From Streptomyces sp. CoH27 (GTDB taxonomy: Bacteria; Actinomycetota; Actinomycetes; Streptomycetales; Streptomycetaceae), in the NCBI RefSeq assembly GCF_020181035.1, contig NZ_JAIQYY010000008.1, positions 178,801 to 242,800 of the forward strand: a stretch of 64,000 nt of DNA, given 5' to 3'. Both the position numbers and the translations under genes were made by a program. Positions within the stretch are counted from its first letter, which is position 1, and each line of letters starts with the position of its first letter. Shown in pieces: positions 42,568-53,850 of this stretch. A model generated the notes under the pieces. It did not search any database and had not been told where the DNA came from. It saw nothing but the letters and a program-made list of their open reading frames with translations.

Positions 42568-42608
42568 GGGTTTCAGCCGCCGGGGAGGGCTTCAGCACGC
42601 TGAAACCC
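42568..42608. promoter_or_regulatory. Nested inverted repeats upstream of the ABC exporter
   Basis: GGGTTTCAG (42568-42576) is inverted at CTGAAACCC (42600-42608), and TTCAGC-AC-GCTGAA forms a perfect palindrome at 42591-42604. The site is 44-84 bases before the DrrA-like start and also upstream of nadE. It is likely an operator, perhaps for a TetR or PadR regulator located elsewhere. Confidence 0.45.
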
Positions 42609-42684
42609 GCAGGTGGGCGGCGGGTGGAGACACGGCGTTTAGGCTTCCCTCGTAGGAAAGTCGCATCGGAAAGAGGGCGTCCCG

Positions 42685-44721
<2,037 letters not shown>

Positions 44722-44725
44722 GCGC

Positions 44726-45466
44726 TCAGTTGTTCCAGGTCTCGTCGTACGGGTCCTGCGGCACCGGTACCGGCTGTGCCGAGGTGACCTTCAGATAGGG
44801 GATCGGGCCGTTGTTGACGGGGTCGCGGCTCAGCCGGGGGCTGTAGCTGCCGGTCACCGTCAGCCAGGCGTCCGGCCGCAGCACGGGGGGCAGTTGGCCG
44901 GTCAGCGCGATCTTGACCGGCTGGGCGTCCGCGGCACAGCAGTTGAGGGCCATGCGCACCAGGTACGGCGCGCCCGAGCCGTCCAGCGCGAGGAATCCGG
45001 TGACCTGGACCGTCCGGCCGTCCAGGGAGCGGCCGTTGCCGTAGGCGGCGCGGGAGGCGTAGTCGACCACGGACAGCTGCACCGGCCCGCTGCCACCGGG
45101 CAACGGCCCGAGGCCGTACGGCTTTTGCAGCGCCGTACCGGAGCGCAGGGCGCTGTACGAGCCCAGCGCGGGCGGGGCGATGAGGATGAGGGCGAGGAGG
45201 GGGAGCAGGAGCAGCCAGGAGATGCGGGGCTCGGGGTGGGCGTGTCCTTCGTGGGCGTGGCCTTCGTGGGGCTGGTGCCGCAGGCGATGGCGCTTGCGCT
45301 CGTACCAGACGGTCGCCAGCGCCCCCGCGATCAGCACCGCGCCCGAGGCCAGCAGCAGCGGTTGCAGGCCCGCCTTGACGTAGCGCAGATACAGATCGGT
45401 GCTGCCCGCGTGCAGCAGGGCGGCGCCGAGCAGGAACATGACGGCGGCCTGGGACTGACGGTTCAC
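44726..45466 (-). CDS. TIGR03943 family membrane protein (permease partner)
   Basis: GTG 45466 overlaps the upstream permease stop (GTGA). The 246-residue product has two N-terminal helices, a histidine-rich loop (HQPHEGHAHEGHAHPEP, about 62-78), a third helix and a C-terminal domain with NCCAADAQP and GPIPYLKVTSAQPV. This is the TIGR03943 pattern, encoded together with DUF318-type permeases. The His-rich loop suggests binding of zinc or another transition metal. Confidence 0.82.
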   Translation of the reverse strand: MNRQSQAAVMFLLGAALLHAGSTDLYLRYVKAGLQPLLLASGAVLIAGALATVWYERKRHRLRHQPHEGHAHEGHAHPEPRISWLLLLPLLALILIAPPALGSYSALRSGTALQKPYGLGPLPGGSGPVQLSVVDYASRAAYGNGRSLDGRTVQVTGFLALDGSGAPYLVRMALNCCAADAQPVKIALTGQLPPVLRPDAWLTVTGSYSPRLSRDPVNNGPIPYLKVTSAQPVPVPQDPYDETWNN

Positions 45467-46479
45467 AGGAGCACCGTCCCGGTCACCACGGCGCCCGCGA
45501 CGGCCATCACGAACGTGACGGGGGCGAAGCGCAGGGCGAAGGTACGGCCGAAGGTGCCGGCCTGCATCGCGAACAGCTTGAGGTCGATCATCGGGCCCAC
45601 CACCAGGAACACCAGCTTGGCCGTCAGGGAGAACTGGGTGAGGGAGGCCGCGACGAACGCGTCCGCCTCCGAGCAGATGGACAGCAGCACGGCGAGGACG
45701 GCCAGGGCGAGGATCGCGACCAGGGGATTGCCGGCGGCCGTGCGCAGCCAGGACGCCGGGGCCACCGCCTTCAGGGTCGCGGCGGCCATCGCGCCGAGCA
45801 CCAGGAAGCCGCCGGCGTGCACCGTGTCGTGCCGTACCGAGTTCCAGAACGCCTCCCCCTTGGTCGCGCCCTCGTGCGCGCCGTGGGCCGGCGGGCGCAG
45901 CCAGTCGGTGCGGCCCAGCCGCTGCCACAGCCAGCCCATCGCACACGCCACCAGCAGGCTCGCGGCGAACCGGCCGAGGACCATCTCCGGGTTGCGCGGG
46001 AAGGCGACGGCGGTGGCGGTCAGCACGATCGGGTTGATCGCGGGGGCGGAGAGGAGGAAGGCGAGGGCGGCGGCGGGGGTGACTCCCCTGCGCACCAGCG
46101 CGCCCGCCACCGGCACCGACGCGCACTCGCAGCCCGGCAGGATCGCGCCCGCGACTCCGGCCACCGGGACGGCCAGGGCGGGGCGGCTGGGCAGAGCGCG
46201 GGCGAAGAAGGACGGCGGCACGAACACCGCGAGCGCCGCCGAGAGCAGCACGCCGAGCACCAGGAAGGGCAGCGCCTGCACGGTCACCGCGACGAACACC
46301 GTCATCCAGCTCTGCATCAACGGGGTGCCGAGGAGCCCGCGGATCGGGGACTGGGCGAGCACCGCCAGCACCAGCAGCAGGGTCAGCACCAGCGAGGAGT
46401 TGCCCCGTCGGCTCTCCGCCCCGGTTTCGGTTCCGGGGCCGGTCTCCGTGCCGGGCGGGGCTTCTTCGGTGATGGCCAC
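45463..46479 (-). CDS. DUF318/ArsP-like permease
   Basis: ATG 46479 gives 338 residues with about eight helices. GAILPGCECASVPVAGALVRRG contains the conserved CxC of the permease family, repeated in form by VLLSICSEADAFVAASL. Members export metalloid or metal species in some bacteria; here it is coupled to the TIGR03943 gene. No Zur-like box is visible upstream, though zinc control is known for some actinobacterial relatives. Confidence 0.82.
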   Translation of the reverse strand: MAITEEAPPGTETGPGTETGAESRRGNSSLVLTLLLVLAVLAQSPIRGLLGTPLMQSWMTVFVAVTVQALPFLVLGVLLSAALAVFVPPSFFARALPSRPALAVPVAGVAGAILPGCECASVPVAGALVRRGVTPAAALAFLLSAPAINPIVLTATAVAFPRNPEMVLGRFAASLLVACAMGWLWQRLGRTDWLRPPAHGAHEGATKGEAFWNSVRHDTVHAGGFLVLGAMAAATLKAVAPASWLRTAAGNPLVAILALAVLAVLLSICSEADAFVAASLTQFSLTAKLVFLVVGPMIDLKLFAMQAGTFGRTFALRFAPVTFVMAVAGAVVTGTVLL

Positions 46480-46649
46480 GGGTGGTTACCTCCGGCTGGC
46501 TGTCCTGGCTCGCTCCCCCTGCGTACGCGCATGGTCCCTCGGGCGTTCACACCGTTGCTGGAACCACTCCTCTCCTTGGGGCACTCTTTTCCCTCGTGGC
46601 GAGCGTTCCGTATCAAGGGGGGCCGGGGGGTGGTGCCCCGGCGGCGCAC

Positions 46650-48533
46650 ATGGTGGTGTGCGGTGACGACGGGCTCGCGCACCGGCTGGCGGCCGAGTTG
46701 CGCGGGGTCTACGGCGAGCAGGTCACCCTGGTGCTGCCACCGAACGAGCGCACCGCCCGTCCTCCGGTCGTCGGCCGGGCCCGCGCCGCGTCGGCGGCGC
46801 TGTTCGACCGTATGGTCAGCGCCGCGGTGAACCGGGCGGGCGCCGTCACCGGGACTGCGACGGCGCCGGCGAGTGCGGCCAGTGGCGCGGGCGGGGCCGA
46901 CGGGCCCCGGGTGCTGGAGGCCGCCGACCTCACCGAGGCCGTTCTCGCCGAGGCCGGGGTGGAGCGGGCCGCCGCGCTCGCCCTCGTCTTCGACGACGAC
47001 GAGACCAACATCCGCGCCGCGCTGACCGCCCGCCGGCTCAACCCCCGCCTCCGGCTCGTCCTCCGGCTCTACAACCGCCGGTTGGGCCAGCACATCGAGG
47101 AACTCCTCGACCAGGCGGCCGCGTTGGCGACGGGCGGCGGCGAGGGCGGCGCGGACGCCTCCACGACCGTGCTGTCCGACGCCGACACCGCCGCGCCCGC
47201 GCTCGCCGCCACCGCCGTCGCCGGCACCAGCAAGGTCGTGCAGACCGAGGGGCTGCTGCTGCGGGCCGTGGAACGCCCGCTGCCCGAGGGCGGGCCGGCC
47301 GCCGGCTCCGGGCTGCCGACGCTGGCCCTGCTGTCGGGCAACGACCCCGCCGCCACGGCAGGTACGGACGAGCACGACGGCACCGCGGAGCAGGAGCCCC
47401 GGCTGCTGCCGGACGACGAGGAGGTGGAACGGGGGCGGGCCGCCGGGCGGACGGCCCTGGTGCTGGAGCAGGCGTCGGCGGCGGTCGGCCCGGAGCCGGC
47501 CACGCCCGGCCGCCGGAGGAGGGGCGGTCGCGGGGCGGGCGGTCGCGGGGTGGGTGGCGTGCCGCCCCTCGCCTCCCTCTTCTCCCGGCGGCTGCGCTGG
47601 TCGCTGGCCGGCATCGTGGGCTGTGTCGTCGCGCTCGCCGTCTCACTGTGGCTGGTGACCGGTATCCACCCCCTGGGCGCCTTCTACCTCACGCTCCTCG
47701 ACCTGTTCGCCATCGACAACCCCGCCATCGGTGACTCGTTGGGCCGCCAGATCCTCCAACTCCTCTCCGGTCTCGTCGGGTTGCTGCTGCTGCCGGTACT
47801 GCTGGCGGCCGTGCTGGAGGCGCTCGGCACCTTCCGCACCGCCTCCGCCCTGCGCAAACCGCCGCGCGGCCTCGGCGGGCATGTGGTGCTGCTCGGGCTC
47901 GGGAAGATCGGCACCCGGGTGCTGACCCGGCTGCGCGAGCTGAACGTCCCCGTCGTGTGCGTGGAGTCCGACCCGGAGGCGCGTGGCCTCGCGACCGCGC
48001 GCAGCCTGCGGGTGCCGGTGGTCCTGGGTGATGTCACCCAGGAGGGTGTGCTGGAGGCCGCCAAGATCCACCGGGCGTACGCCCTGCTCGCCGTGACCAG
48101 CGCCGACACCACGAACCTGGAGGCCGTGCTGTACGCGCGCACCGTACGCCCCGATCTGCGGGTGGTGCTGCGCCTCTACGACGACGACTTCGCCACCGCG
48201 GTGTACCGCACGCTCCGGGCCGCGTACCCGCACGCCCTGACCCGGAGCCGCAGCGTCACGCACCTGGCCGCGCCCGCGTTCGCCGGGGCGATGCTGGGCC
48301 GGCAGGTGCTGGGCGCGATCCCCGTGGAGCGCAGGGTCCTGCTCTTCGCCGCGGTGGACGTCGCCGCCCACCCCCAGCTGGAGGGCCGCACGGTCCGCGA
48401 GGCCTTCCGGGCCGGTTCCTGGCGTGTCCTGGCCCTGGAGGGCCGCACCGACACGGCCCCCGACCACGTCCTGGAGAAGGGCGACCGGGTCGTCGTGGCC
48501 GCCACCCGCCGGGGCCTGGCGGAACTCCGCTGA
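46650..48533 (+). CDS. Potassium-channel-like protein with two TrkA-N (RCK) domains
   Basis: The chosen ATG 46650 gives MVVCGDDGLAHRLAAEL, the start of the first NAD-binding domain. An in-frame start at 46482 would leave no promoter for the divergent permease. The 627-residue product has RCK domain 1 (1-200, split by an Ala/Gly-rich insert), two hydrophobic segments near 350-420 (LRWSLAGIVGCVVALAVSLW and LSGLVGLLLLPVLLAAVL), and RCK domain 2 (GHVVLLGLGKIGTRVLTRL). Resembles CASTOR/POLLUX-like ion channel subunits. Ion unknown. Confidence 0.75.
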   Translation: MVVCGDDGLAHRLAAELRGVYGEQVTLVLPPNERTARPPVVGRARAASAALFDRMVSAAVNRAGAVTGTATAPASAASGAGGADGPRVLEAADLTEAVLAEAGVERAAALALVFDDDETNIRAALTARRLNPRLRLVLRLYNRRLGQHIEELLDQAAALATGGGEGGADASTTVLSDADTAAPALAATAVAGTSKVVQTEGLLLRAVERPLPEGGPAAGSGLPTLALLSGNDPAATAGTDEHDGTAEQEPRLLPDDEEVERGRAAGRTALVLEQASAAVGPEPATPGRRRRGGRGAGGRGVGGVPPLASLFSRRLRWSLAGIVGCVVALAVSLWLVTGIHPLGAFYLTLLDLFAIDNPAIGDSLGRQILQLLSGLVGLLLLPVLLAAVLEALGTFRTASALRKPPRGLGGHVVLLGLGKIGTRVLTRLRELNVPVVCVESDPEARGLATARSLRVPVVLGDVTQEGVLEAAKIHRAYALLAVTSADTTNLEAVLYARTVRPDLRVVLRLYDDDFATAVYRTLRAAYPHALTRSRSVTHLAAPAFAGAMLGRQVLGAIPVERRVLLFAAVDVAAHPQLEGRTVREAFRAGSWRVLALEGRTDTAPDHVLEKGDRVVVAATRRGLAELR

Positions 48534-48596
48534 CCGCCAGGGCCCTGATCAGGCGCCGCACTTTTCCTCCGACCTGATCCGCCGGACAGGCCCTAC

Positions 48597-50414
48597 CTAC
48601 GCCCCCGGCAGGTGTCTCGCCGCGAAGTCCATCTCCAGGCGGACCTGCTTGATGCGTTCGTCCACGACCAGCGAGCCGTGGCCGGCGTCGTAGCGGTAGA
48701 CCTCGTGCACCGCGCCCCTCGCCTCCAGGCGCTTGACGTAGTTGTCGATCTGGCGGATCGGGCAGCGCGGGTCGTTGACACCCGCCGAGATGTAGACCGG
48801 TGCCTTGACCTGGTCGACGTAGGTCAGCGGGGAGGACGCCGCGAAGCGCTCCGGGACCTCCTCGGGGGTGCCCCCGAGCAGGGTGCGGTCCATGGCCTTC
48901 AGGGCCTCCATCTCGTCGTGGTACGCGGTGACGTAGTCCGCGACGGGCACGACCGCGATGCCCACCGTCCACGCGTCGGGCTGGGTGCCGATGCCGAGCA
49001 GGGTGAGATAGCCGCCCCAGGAGCCGCCGGTGAGGACCAGGCGGCTGGGGTCGGCGAGGCCCGAGGACACCGCCCACTCGCGGACCGCCGCCACGTCCTC
49101 CAGCTCGATCAGGCCGACCCGGTGCTTCAGCGCGTCGGTCCAGGCCCGGCCGTACCCCGTGGAGCCGCGGTAGTTGACGCGGATCACGGCGTAGCCCTGG
49201 TCGACCCAGGCGGCCGGGCCCGCGGCGAAGGAGTCGCTGTCGTGCCAGGTCGGGCCGCCGTGCAGGTCGAAGACCGTGGGGAGGGGGCCGGTGGCGCCGA
49301 CCGGCTTCTGGACCAGGGCGTGGATGCGGCCGCCGGGCCCCTCCACCCACACGTCCTCCACCGGCACCGACGGCGGGCAGACAATACCCGGCGGGTCCAG
49401 CACGACCCCGCCGGAGGTGGAGCGCACGGCCGGCGGCTCCTCGGCCGACGACCACAGGTACTCCACGCTGCCGTCGGGGCGGGCCGTGGCGCCGGAGACC
49501 GTGCCGGGCGGGGTGGAGATGCGGGTCAGCTCGCGCGTGGCGAGGTCGAAGCGGAACAGCTCGCTGCGGGCCTCGAAGCCGTGCGCGATGAGCAGGGCCG
49601 AGCCGTCCGGATACCACTCGGCGCTGACGTCACCGGGCAGCTCCAGGTCGAGGTCGGTCTGCTCGCCCGTCGCCACGTCCCACACCAGCGGCTCCCAGCG
49701 GCCCCGGCGCTGATGGCCGATGAGCAGGCGGGCATCGCCCTCGACGGGGGCGAAGCCGAGCACCTCCAGGCCCAGCTCCTGCGTGCCGCCCTTGGTGTCG
49801 TCCAGCTCGGCGACCGTCGTGCCGTCCGGGCGCAGCACGCGCAGCGCCGCGTGCATCGCATCGCCGTGCTCGGTGTGCTCGACGGCGATCAGGGTGCCGT
49901 CGTGGGAGAGGTCGCCGACGCCCGCCGACTCGCGGTGCCGGTAGATCTCGGCCGGGGCCTCGCCCTCGCGCGCGAGGTGGATCGTCGTACCGTCCTCGTC
50001 CGTGGAGCGGCCGACGACCGCCGTGCGTCCGTCGCGGGCCAGGGCCAGGCCGGCCGGGTAGGAGGGGGCGAGGCCGGGGACCGCCGGCTCGGCCGCGCCG
50101 CCCGCGAAGGGCTGGCGGCGCCAGATGCCGAACTCGTCGCCGTCCTTGTCGTCGAACCACCAGATCCAGGTGCCGTCCGGGGAGAGCACGCCGTCCGTCG
50201 TGCCGTTCGGCCGGTCCGTCGCCTGCCGCTGCTCGCCCGACGCCCGGTCCCAGGCATACAGCTCGTACGTCCCCGTCGCGTTCGACACGAACAGGGAGCG
50301 GTGCGGCGCGTCCTCCGCCCAGTCGGGCAGCGACACCCGTGGCGCCCGGAAGCGCTTCTCCCAGTCCGGCGTGGCCGGCGCACTGTGCGTGCCCGGCCGG
50401 TTGCTCTCACTCAT
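48597..50414 (-). CDS. S9 family prolyl oligopeptidase-like peptidase
   Basis: The ATG at 50414 (or 50426) gives 605 residues. The N-terminal 330 residues are a beta-propeller (repeats such as GVLSPDGTWIWWFDDKDGD and SAEWYPDGSALLIAHG). The alpha/beta-hydrolase part has nucleophile Ser in TGGSWGGYLT, Asp in GVNDPRCP and His in DAGHGSL. No signal peptide, so it is cytoplasmic; it degrades oligopeptides. Monocistronic. Confidence 0.88.
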   Translation of the reverse strand: MSESNRPGTHSAPATPDWEKRFRAPRVSLPDWAEDAPHRSLFVSNATGTYELYAWDRASGEQRQATDRPNGTTDGVLSPDGTWIWWFDDKDGDEFGIWRRQPFAGGAAEPAVPGLAPSYPAGLALARDGRTAVVGRSTDEDGTTIHLAREGEAPAEIYRHRESAGVGDLSHDGTLIAVEHTEHGDAMHAALRVLRPDGTTVAELDDTKGGTQELGLEVLGFAPVEGDARLLIGHQRRGRWEPLVWDVATGEQTDLDLELPGDVSAEWYPDGSALLIAHGFEARSELFRFDLATRELTRISTPPGTVSGATARPDGSVEYLWSSAEEPPAVRSTSGGVVLDPPGIVCPPSVPVEDVWVEGPGGRIHALVQKPVGATGPLPTVFDLHGGPTWHDSDSFAAGPAAWVDQGYAVIRVNYRGSTGYGRAWTDALKHRVGLIELEDVAAVREWAVSSGLADPSRLVLTGGSWGGYLTLLGIGTQPDAWTVGIAVVPVADYVTAYHDEMEALKAMDRTLLGGTPEEVPERFAASSPLTYVDQVKAPVYISAGVNDPRCPIRQIDNYVKRLEARGAVHEVYRYDAGHGSLVVDERIKQVRLEMDFAARHLPGA

Positions 50415-50737
50415 CACCCCAGTCATGCGCCCATACTGCCTGGCCGCGCCGACAATTGTGTGGCGAGTGTCCGCAGCCTGTGGATAACTTCCCGGCCATG
50501 ACCGCCGCCCCCCTCCTCCGCGTCCGTCCCCTCGAACCGGCGCGAGGACAACCCGTTCCATGTGGGACGAAAGGGTCCCGGTCCCATGTCGCGGGCGATT
50601 TCTCCGACCTCGACGGCTTCCACCGCTTCCACCGCTTCCCGGCCGGCCACCCGCGCATCCCGCTGATCTGCTTCCTGAGAGCCGCCAGACCCTGAGGGGC
50701 CGCCCCGCGGGCGGGCGGGCGGCGGGGGCGCCGTACC
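50415..50737. other. 323-base divergent intergenic region
   Basis: It separates the S9 peptidase and SURF1 genes and should hold both promoters. I see a short CTTCCACCG repeat near 50625 and no gene-like frame. Confidence 0.5.
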
Positions 50738-51541
50738 GTGGAGGGCGTGTACCGGTTTCTGCTGACACCCCGCTGGTGGGGCATCAACGTCTTCGTGCTG
50801 CTCGCCATCCCGTTCTGCATCTTCATGGGGTCGTGGCAGCTGAGCCGGTTCGAGGGGCGGGTGCACGACAGCCGCGCCGCGACGCAGCAGGCCGCCTCCG
50901 ACCGGCACGAGACCGCACAGCCGCTGGACCGGATGCTGCCCGTCGACAAGGCGACCTCCGGCCGCCGGGTCAGCGCGCACGGGCGGTACGGCACCCAGCT
51001 GCTGGTGCCCGGCCGGCAGGTCGACGGCAAGAGCGGCTTCTACGTCCTGACCCTGCTGCGCACCGGCTCCGGTAAGTCCCTGCCGGTGGTCCGGGGCTGG
51101 CTGCCCGGCACGGCGGACGCGGCGAAGGCCCCGGCCCCGCCCACCGGTGAGGTCACCGTCACCGGCGCGCTCCAGGCCTCCGAGACGCCGGGCGACAACG
51201 GCGTCAGCGCGGGCGGCGGACTCCCCTCGGGCCAGACGGCGGCGATCAGCTCGGCCTCGCTGGTGAACCTGGTGCCGGACAAGCTGTACGACGCCTGGAT
51301 CACCCTCGACAAGGCCGACTCCGGCATGAAGGCCGTCCCCGCGAGCGCCCCGCAGGGCACCGGCCTGGACCTGAAGGCCTTCCAGAACCTCGGCTACACC
51401 GGCGAGTGGTTCGTCTTCGCCGGCTTCGTGGTCTTCATGTGGTTCCGCCTGCTGCGCCGCGAGGCGGAGGCGGTACGGGACGCCGAGCTGGGCCTGGTGC
51501 CGGAGGAGGAGACGGCTCCGGCGACGGTGAGCGCCCCGTAG
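50738..51541 (+). CDS. SURF1-family cytochrome oxidase assembly protein
   Basis: GTG 50738 (or GTG 50747, VYRFLLTPRWWG) starts a product of about 265 residues. It has the SURF1 layout: N-terminal helix (INVFVLLAIPFCIFMGSWQL), periplasmic domain with RRVSAHGRYG and PVVRGWLPG, and a C-terminal helix (GEWFVFAGFVVFMWFRLLRR). SURF1 helps insert heme into cytochrome aa3 oxidase. Confidence 0.88.
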   Translation: MEGVYRFLLTPRWWGINVFVLLAIPFCIFMGSWQLSRFEGRVHDSRAATQQAASDRHETAQPLDRMLPVDKATSGRRVSAHGRYGTQLLVPGRQVDGKSGFYVLTLLRTGSGKSLPVVRGWLPGTADAAKAPAPPTGEVTVTGALQASETPGDNGVSAGGGLPSGQTAAISSASLVNLVPDKLYDAWITLDKADSGMKAVPASAPQGTGLDLKAFQNLGYTGEWFVFAGFVVFMWFRLLRREAEAVRDAELGLVPEEETAPATVSAP

Positions 51542-51544
51542 CGA

Positions 51545-51648
51545 CGGTTCCACGACCCCGCCGGCACCCCGGTGTAAACGGTTCTACGACCCCCGCCAGC
51601 ACCCCGGTGCAGAGGGTTCTACGACCCCGCCAGCACCCCGGTGTAGTA
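51545..51648. repeat. Three tandem copies of a gene's 3' end (34-35 bases each)
   Basis: Copies begin at 51545, 51579 and 51614, each with [CG]GGTTCTACGACCCC, GCCAGCACCCCGGTG or close variants. The third contains the stop codon (51619) and last codons (YTGVLAGS) of the minus-strand gene. The other two lie between the stop and the SURF1 stop, i.e. the gene's terminus has been duplicated twice downstream. Confidence 0.75.
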
Positions 51649-52833
51649 GACGACCCCGGCGCACTCACCCGGCACGGTCGCCGAGGCCGACGGCGAGCCG
51701 CCCTGTGCCGTGTGCGTCACCACGACACTCCCGTCGGCCGTGCCTTCCTCCGTGACCGTCTGGGTGGTCGTACCCGGCGTCGTGGATCCCGTCCCCGCGT
51801 CCGAGCCGCCGGTGGCACTCGCGCCCTGGGTCGGGCTCGGGGTCGGCGAGGCGCCGCCGGTCGTGGTGCCGCCGGTGCTGGTGCCGCCGCCGGTGGTGGG
51901 ACACGTCTGCGAGGGCACGAAGGCGAACTTCTCGGCGTAGGCCGCGCCGGGCTGCAGGACCAGCCCGGAGACCTCCTGGGAGGGGTCGGGCAGTCCGGTC
52001 GCCGCGTCGCCGGCGGTGTGCCGAGCGGTGGTGATCTTGGCCGGGTCGGCCGCGCCCCGGGCGGCGGGGGTGACGGACCCCGCGCCGCTGACGGCGCAGG
52101 CGGCCTTGGAGATGTTGGTGACCTTGAAGACGCCGTAGACCACGCCGGCGGAGTCGGGGGCCTCGGCGCTGCCGGTGGCGGAGCCCAGCTGGGCCGCCGT
52201 GCACGACGGGGCACCGCCCGCGGAGACCGAGGCGCTCGGGTTGGCGCCGCCGGTGGAACCGGTGGTTCCGGCGCCGCCGCGGCCCTTCTCGCCGCGTCCG
52301 CCGTGCGGCCTGCCGGGCTGGGCGCTCGTACCGCCCGTGTCCTTCGTGCCGCCCGTGCCGCCGGTCTCGTCCTTGCCCTGCCCGGTGCCGCCCTGGGCCT
52401 GGGAGGACTGACCCGCCATGACGGTGTCGGGGTCGGAACCACCGGAGTCCGAGACGTGTACGAGGGCCGGGATCGCGGTGCCGAGGAACAGGGCCGCGGC
52501 GGCCATCCCGACGACGGCCTGCCGCTTGCGGGCCCGCCGGGCGGGCACCGCCCGGCGCAGATGCTCCAGCGTCCCGGTGCGCGGCTCGATGTCGTCGACG
52601 ACGGAGTGCAGCAGCCGCCGCAGGGCGAGCTCCTCGCTCCCGAGCCCGCCGAGCTCCGCGGCGAGCTTCTCGGGACCGGCGCCGGACAGTGAGCCGAAGC
52701 CCTGGTCCGGATCCGGGCCGCGCCCCTCGGGGTGCTTCTCGTCGGGGCCGTGGTTCACCATTCCGTTCCCAGCGTGCGATTGCGTGTGCTCTTGCTCAAA
52801 GCGCTGCTCATGGCGCTGCTCATGGCGCTTCAT
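51619..52833 (-). CDS. Membrane-anchored Ser/Gly/Thr-rich protein, partner of the ECF sigma factor
   Basis: ATG 52833 lies 16 bases after the sigma stop with AGGGA upstream; the product has 404 residues. The cytoplasmic N-terminus includes a HEQR repeat and LRRLLHSVVDDIEPRTGTLEHLRRAVPARRARKR, a helix is at about 106-123 (VVGMAAAALFLGTAIPALV), and the remainder is a low-complexity linker and an extracellular domain with cysteines (SCTAA, SQTCPTT, ECAGVVYYTG). The arrangement suits an anti-sigma or membrane sensor, but I see no zinc-binding HxxxCxxC motif. Confidence 0.72.
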   Translation of the reverse strand: MKRHEQRHEQRFEQEHTQSHAGNGMVNHGPDEKHPEGRGPDPDQGFGSLSGAGPEKLAAELGGLGSEELALRRLLHSVVDDIEPRTGTLEHLRRAVPARRARKRQAVVGMAAAALFLGTAIPALVHVSDSGGSDPDTVMAGQSSQAQGGTGQGKDETGGTGGTKDTGGTSAQPGRPHGGRGEKGRGGAGTTGSTGGANPSASVSAGGAPSCTAAQLGSATGSAEAPDSAGVVYGVFKVTNISKAACAVSGAGSVTPAARGAADPAKITTARHTAGDAATGLPDPSQEVSGLVLQPGAAYAEKFAFVPSQTCPTTGGGTSTGGTTTGGASPTPSPTQGASATGGSDAGTGSTTPGTTTQTVTEEGTADGSVVVTHTAQGGSPSASATVPGECAGVVYYTGVLAGS

Positions 52834-52849
52834 GCCGTCCCTCGCTCGC

Positions 52850-53530
52850 TCATGCCGGTGCCTCCATGGCCACCCGCAGCGCGGCGATGCCCCGCGAACC
52901 GTAAGCCTTCACGGAGCCCAGGGAGATCCCGAGGGTCTCGGCGACCTGCGCCTCGGTCATGTCCGCGAAGTAGCGCAGCACGAGGACCTCGCGCTGGCGG
53001 CGCTGGAGGCCCTTCATCGCCTTGATCAGGTCCCGGCGCTCCAGCTGGTCGTAGGCGCCCTCCTCCGCGCTGGCCATGTCGGGCATCGGCTTGGAGAGCA
53101 GCTTCAGGCCGAGGATCCGCCGGCGCAGCGTGGACCGGGAGAGGTTGACGACGGTCTGGCGGAGGTACGCGAGGGTCTTCTCGGGGTCGCGCACCCGCTT
53201 GCGGGCGGAGTGCACGCGGATGAAGGCCTCCTGGACGACGTCCTCGCAGGAGGCGGTGTCGTCGAGGAGCAGCGCGGCGAGACCGAGCAGCGAGCGGTAG
53301 TGCGCGCGGTAGGTCTCGGTGAGGTGGTCGACGGTCGTCCCGGCGACCACGGTCGCCGCGGCCCCTTCGGCGTCGGCCGCGTCGCGCTGACCGGGTACGC
53401 GGGCGGGCCGCGCGGCGGGCATGGGCGCGATCACCGGCATGCCGCCGGACGTGCGGGGCCGGAGCGCCGCACGGGGCGGCCGGAGCGCAGCGGTGCCGCG
53501 GGCCGCACGGAGTTCGAGTACCTCTGCCAC
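52850..53530 (-). CDS. ECF RNA polymerase sigma factor
   Basis: The ATG at 53530 gives 226 residues. The first 65 are a basic and alanine-rich extension. Region 2 has DDTASCEDVVQEAFIRVHSA and region 4 has LQRRQREVLVLRYFADMTEAQVAETLGISLGSVKAYGSRG. It directs RNA polymerase to stress promoters. It is in an operon with the membrane partner. In Streptomyces genomes this gene is a regular neighbour of asd-ask. Confidence 0.88.
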   Translation of the reverse strand: MAEVLELRAARGTAALRPPRAALRPRTSGGMPVIAPMPAARPARVPGQRDAADAEGAAATVVAGTTVDHLTETYRAHYRSLLGLAALLLDDTASCEDVVQEAFIRVHSARKRVRDPEKTLAYLRQTVVNLSRSTLRRRILGLKLLSKPMPDMASAEEGAYDQLERRDLIKAMKGLQRRQREVLVLRYFADMTEAQVAETLGISLGSVKAYGSRGIAALRVAMEAPA

Positions 53531-53850
53531 GCCTGTTGGACACGTCCGACCCCGCCAGGGTTGTACGTGCCGGGCGTCACATGTGCGACAACCGACGGTG
53601 CCTCAAGAGCCGTCATGCGTCCCGCTCTTCCCCTATGTCCGATGTGGACGGGCTTCCCCACGCCCGGTCCGCTCACGGCGTCCCCACCGCCCGAAGAGTG
53701 ACCGCAAAGACGCTCCCCGCCCTGCGCACGGTTGCGCGGGCGGGGAGGGAAATCCTCTGTTGCCGTGAACCAATGGATCAAGTGCATTGGACCATGCTTC
53801 CGGCCACATTTCTTACGCAGATCCTACAAATGTTCTGCGGATTTTCGGAC
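53531..53850. other. 320-base intergenic region upstream of the sigma operon
   Basis: It lies between the asd stop and the sigma gene start, both on the minus strand. It holds AT-richer stretches near 53760-53850 likely to include a promoter or terminator. No convincing coding frame. Confidence 0.5.

Noticed and set aside
46482..46649. Extended N-terminus for the TrkA-N protein
   Set aside because: It would leave two bases between divergent starts and adds residues unlike the family.
46480..46649. Possible Zur box before the permease operon
   Set aside because: No sequence close to the TGAAAATGATTTTCA type was found.
53431..53787. Minus-strand frame upstream of the sigma gene
   Set aside because: It is in another frame over the sigma N-terminus and lacks a ribosome site.
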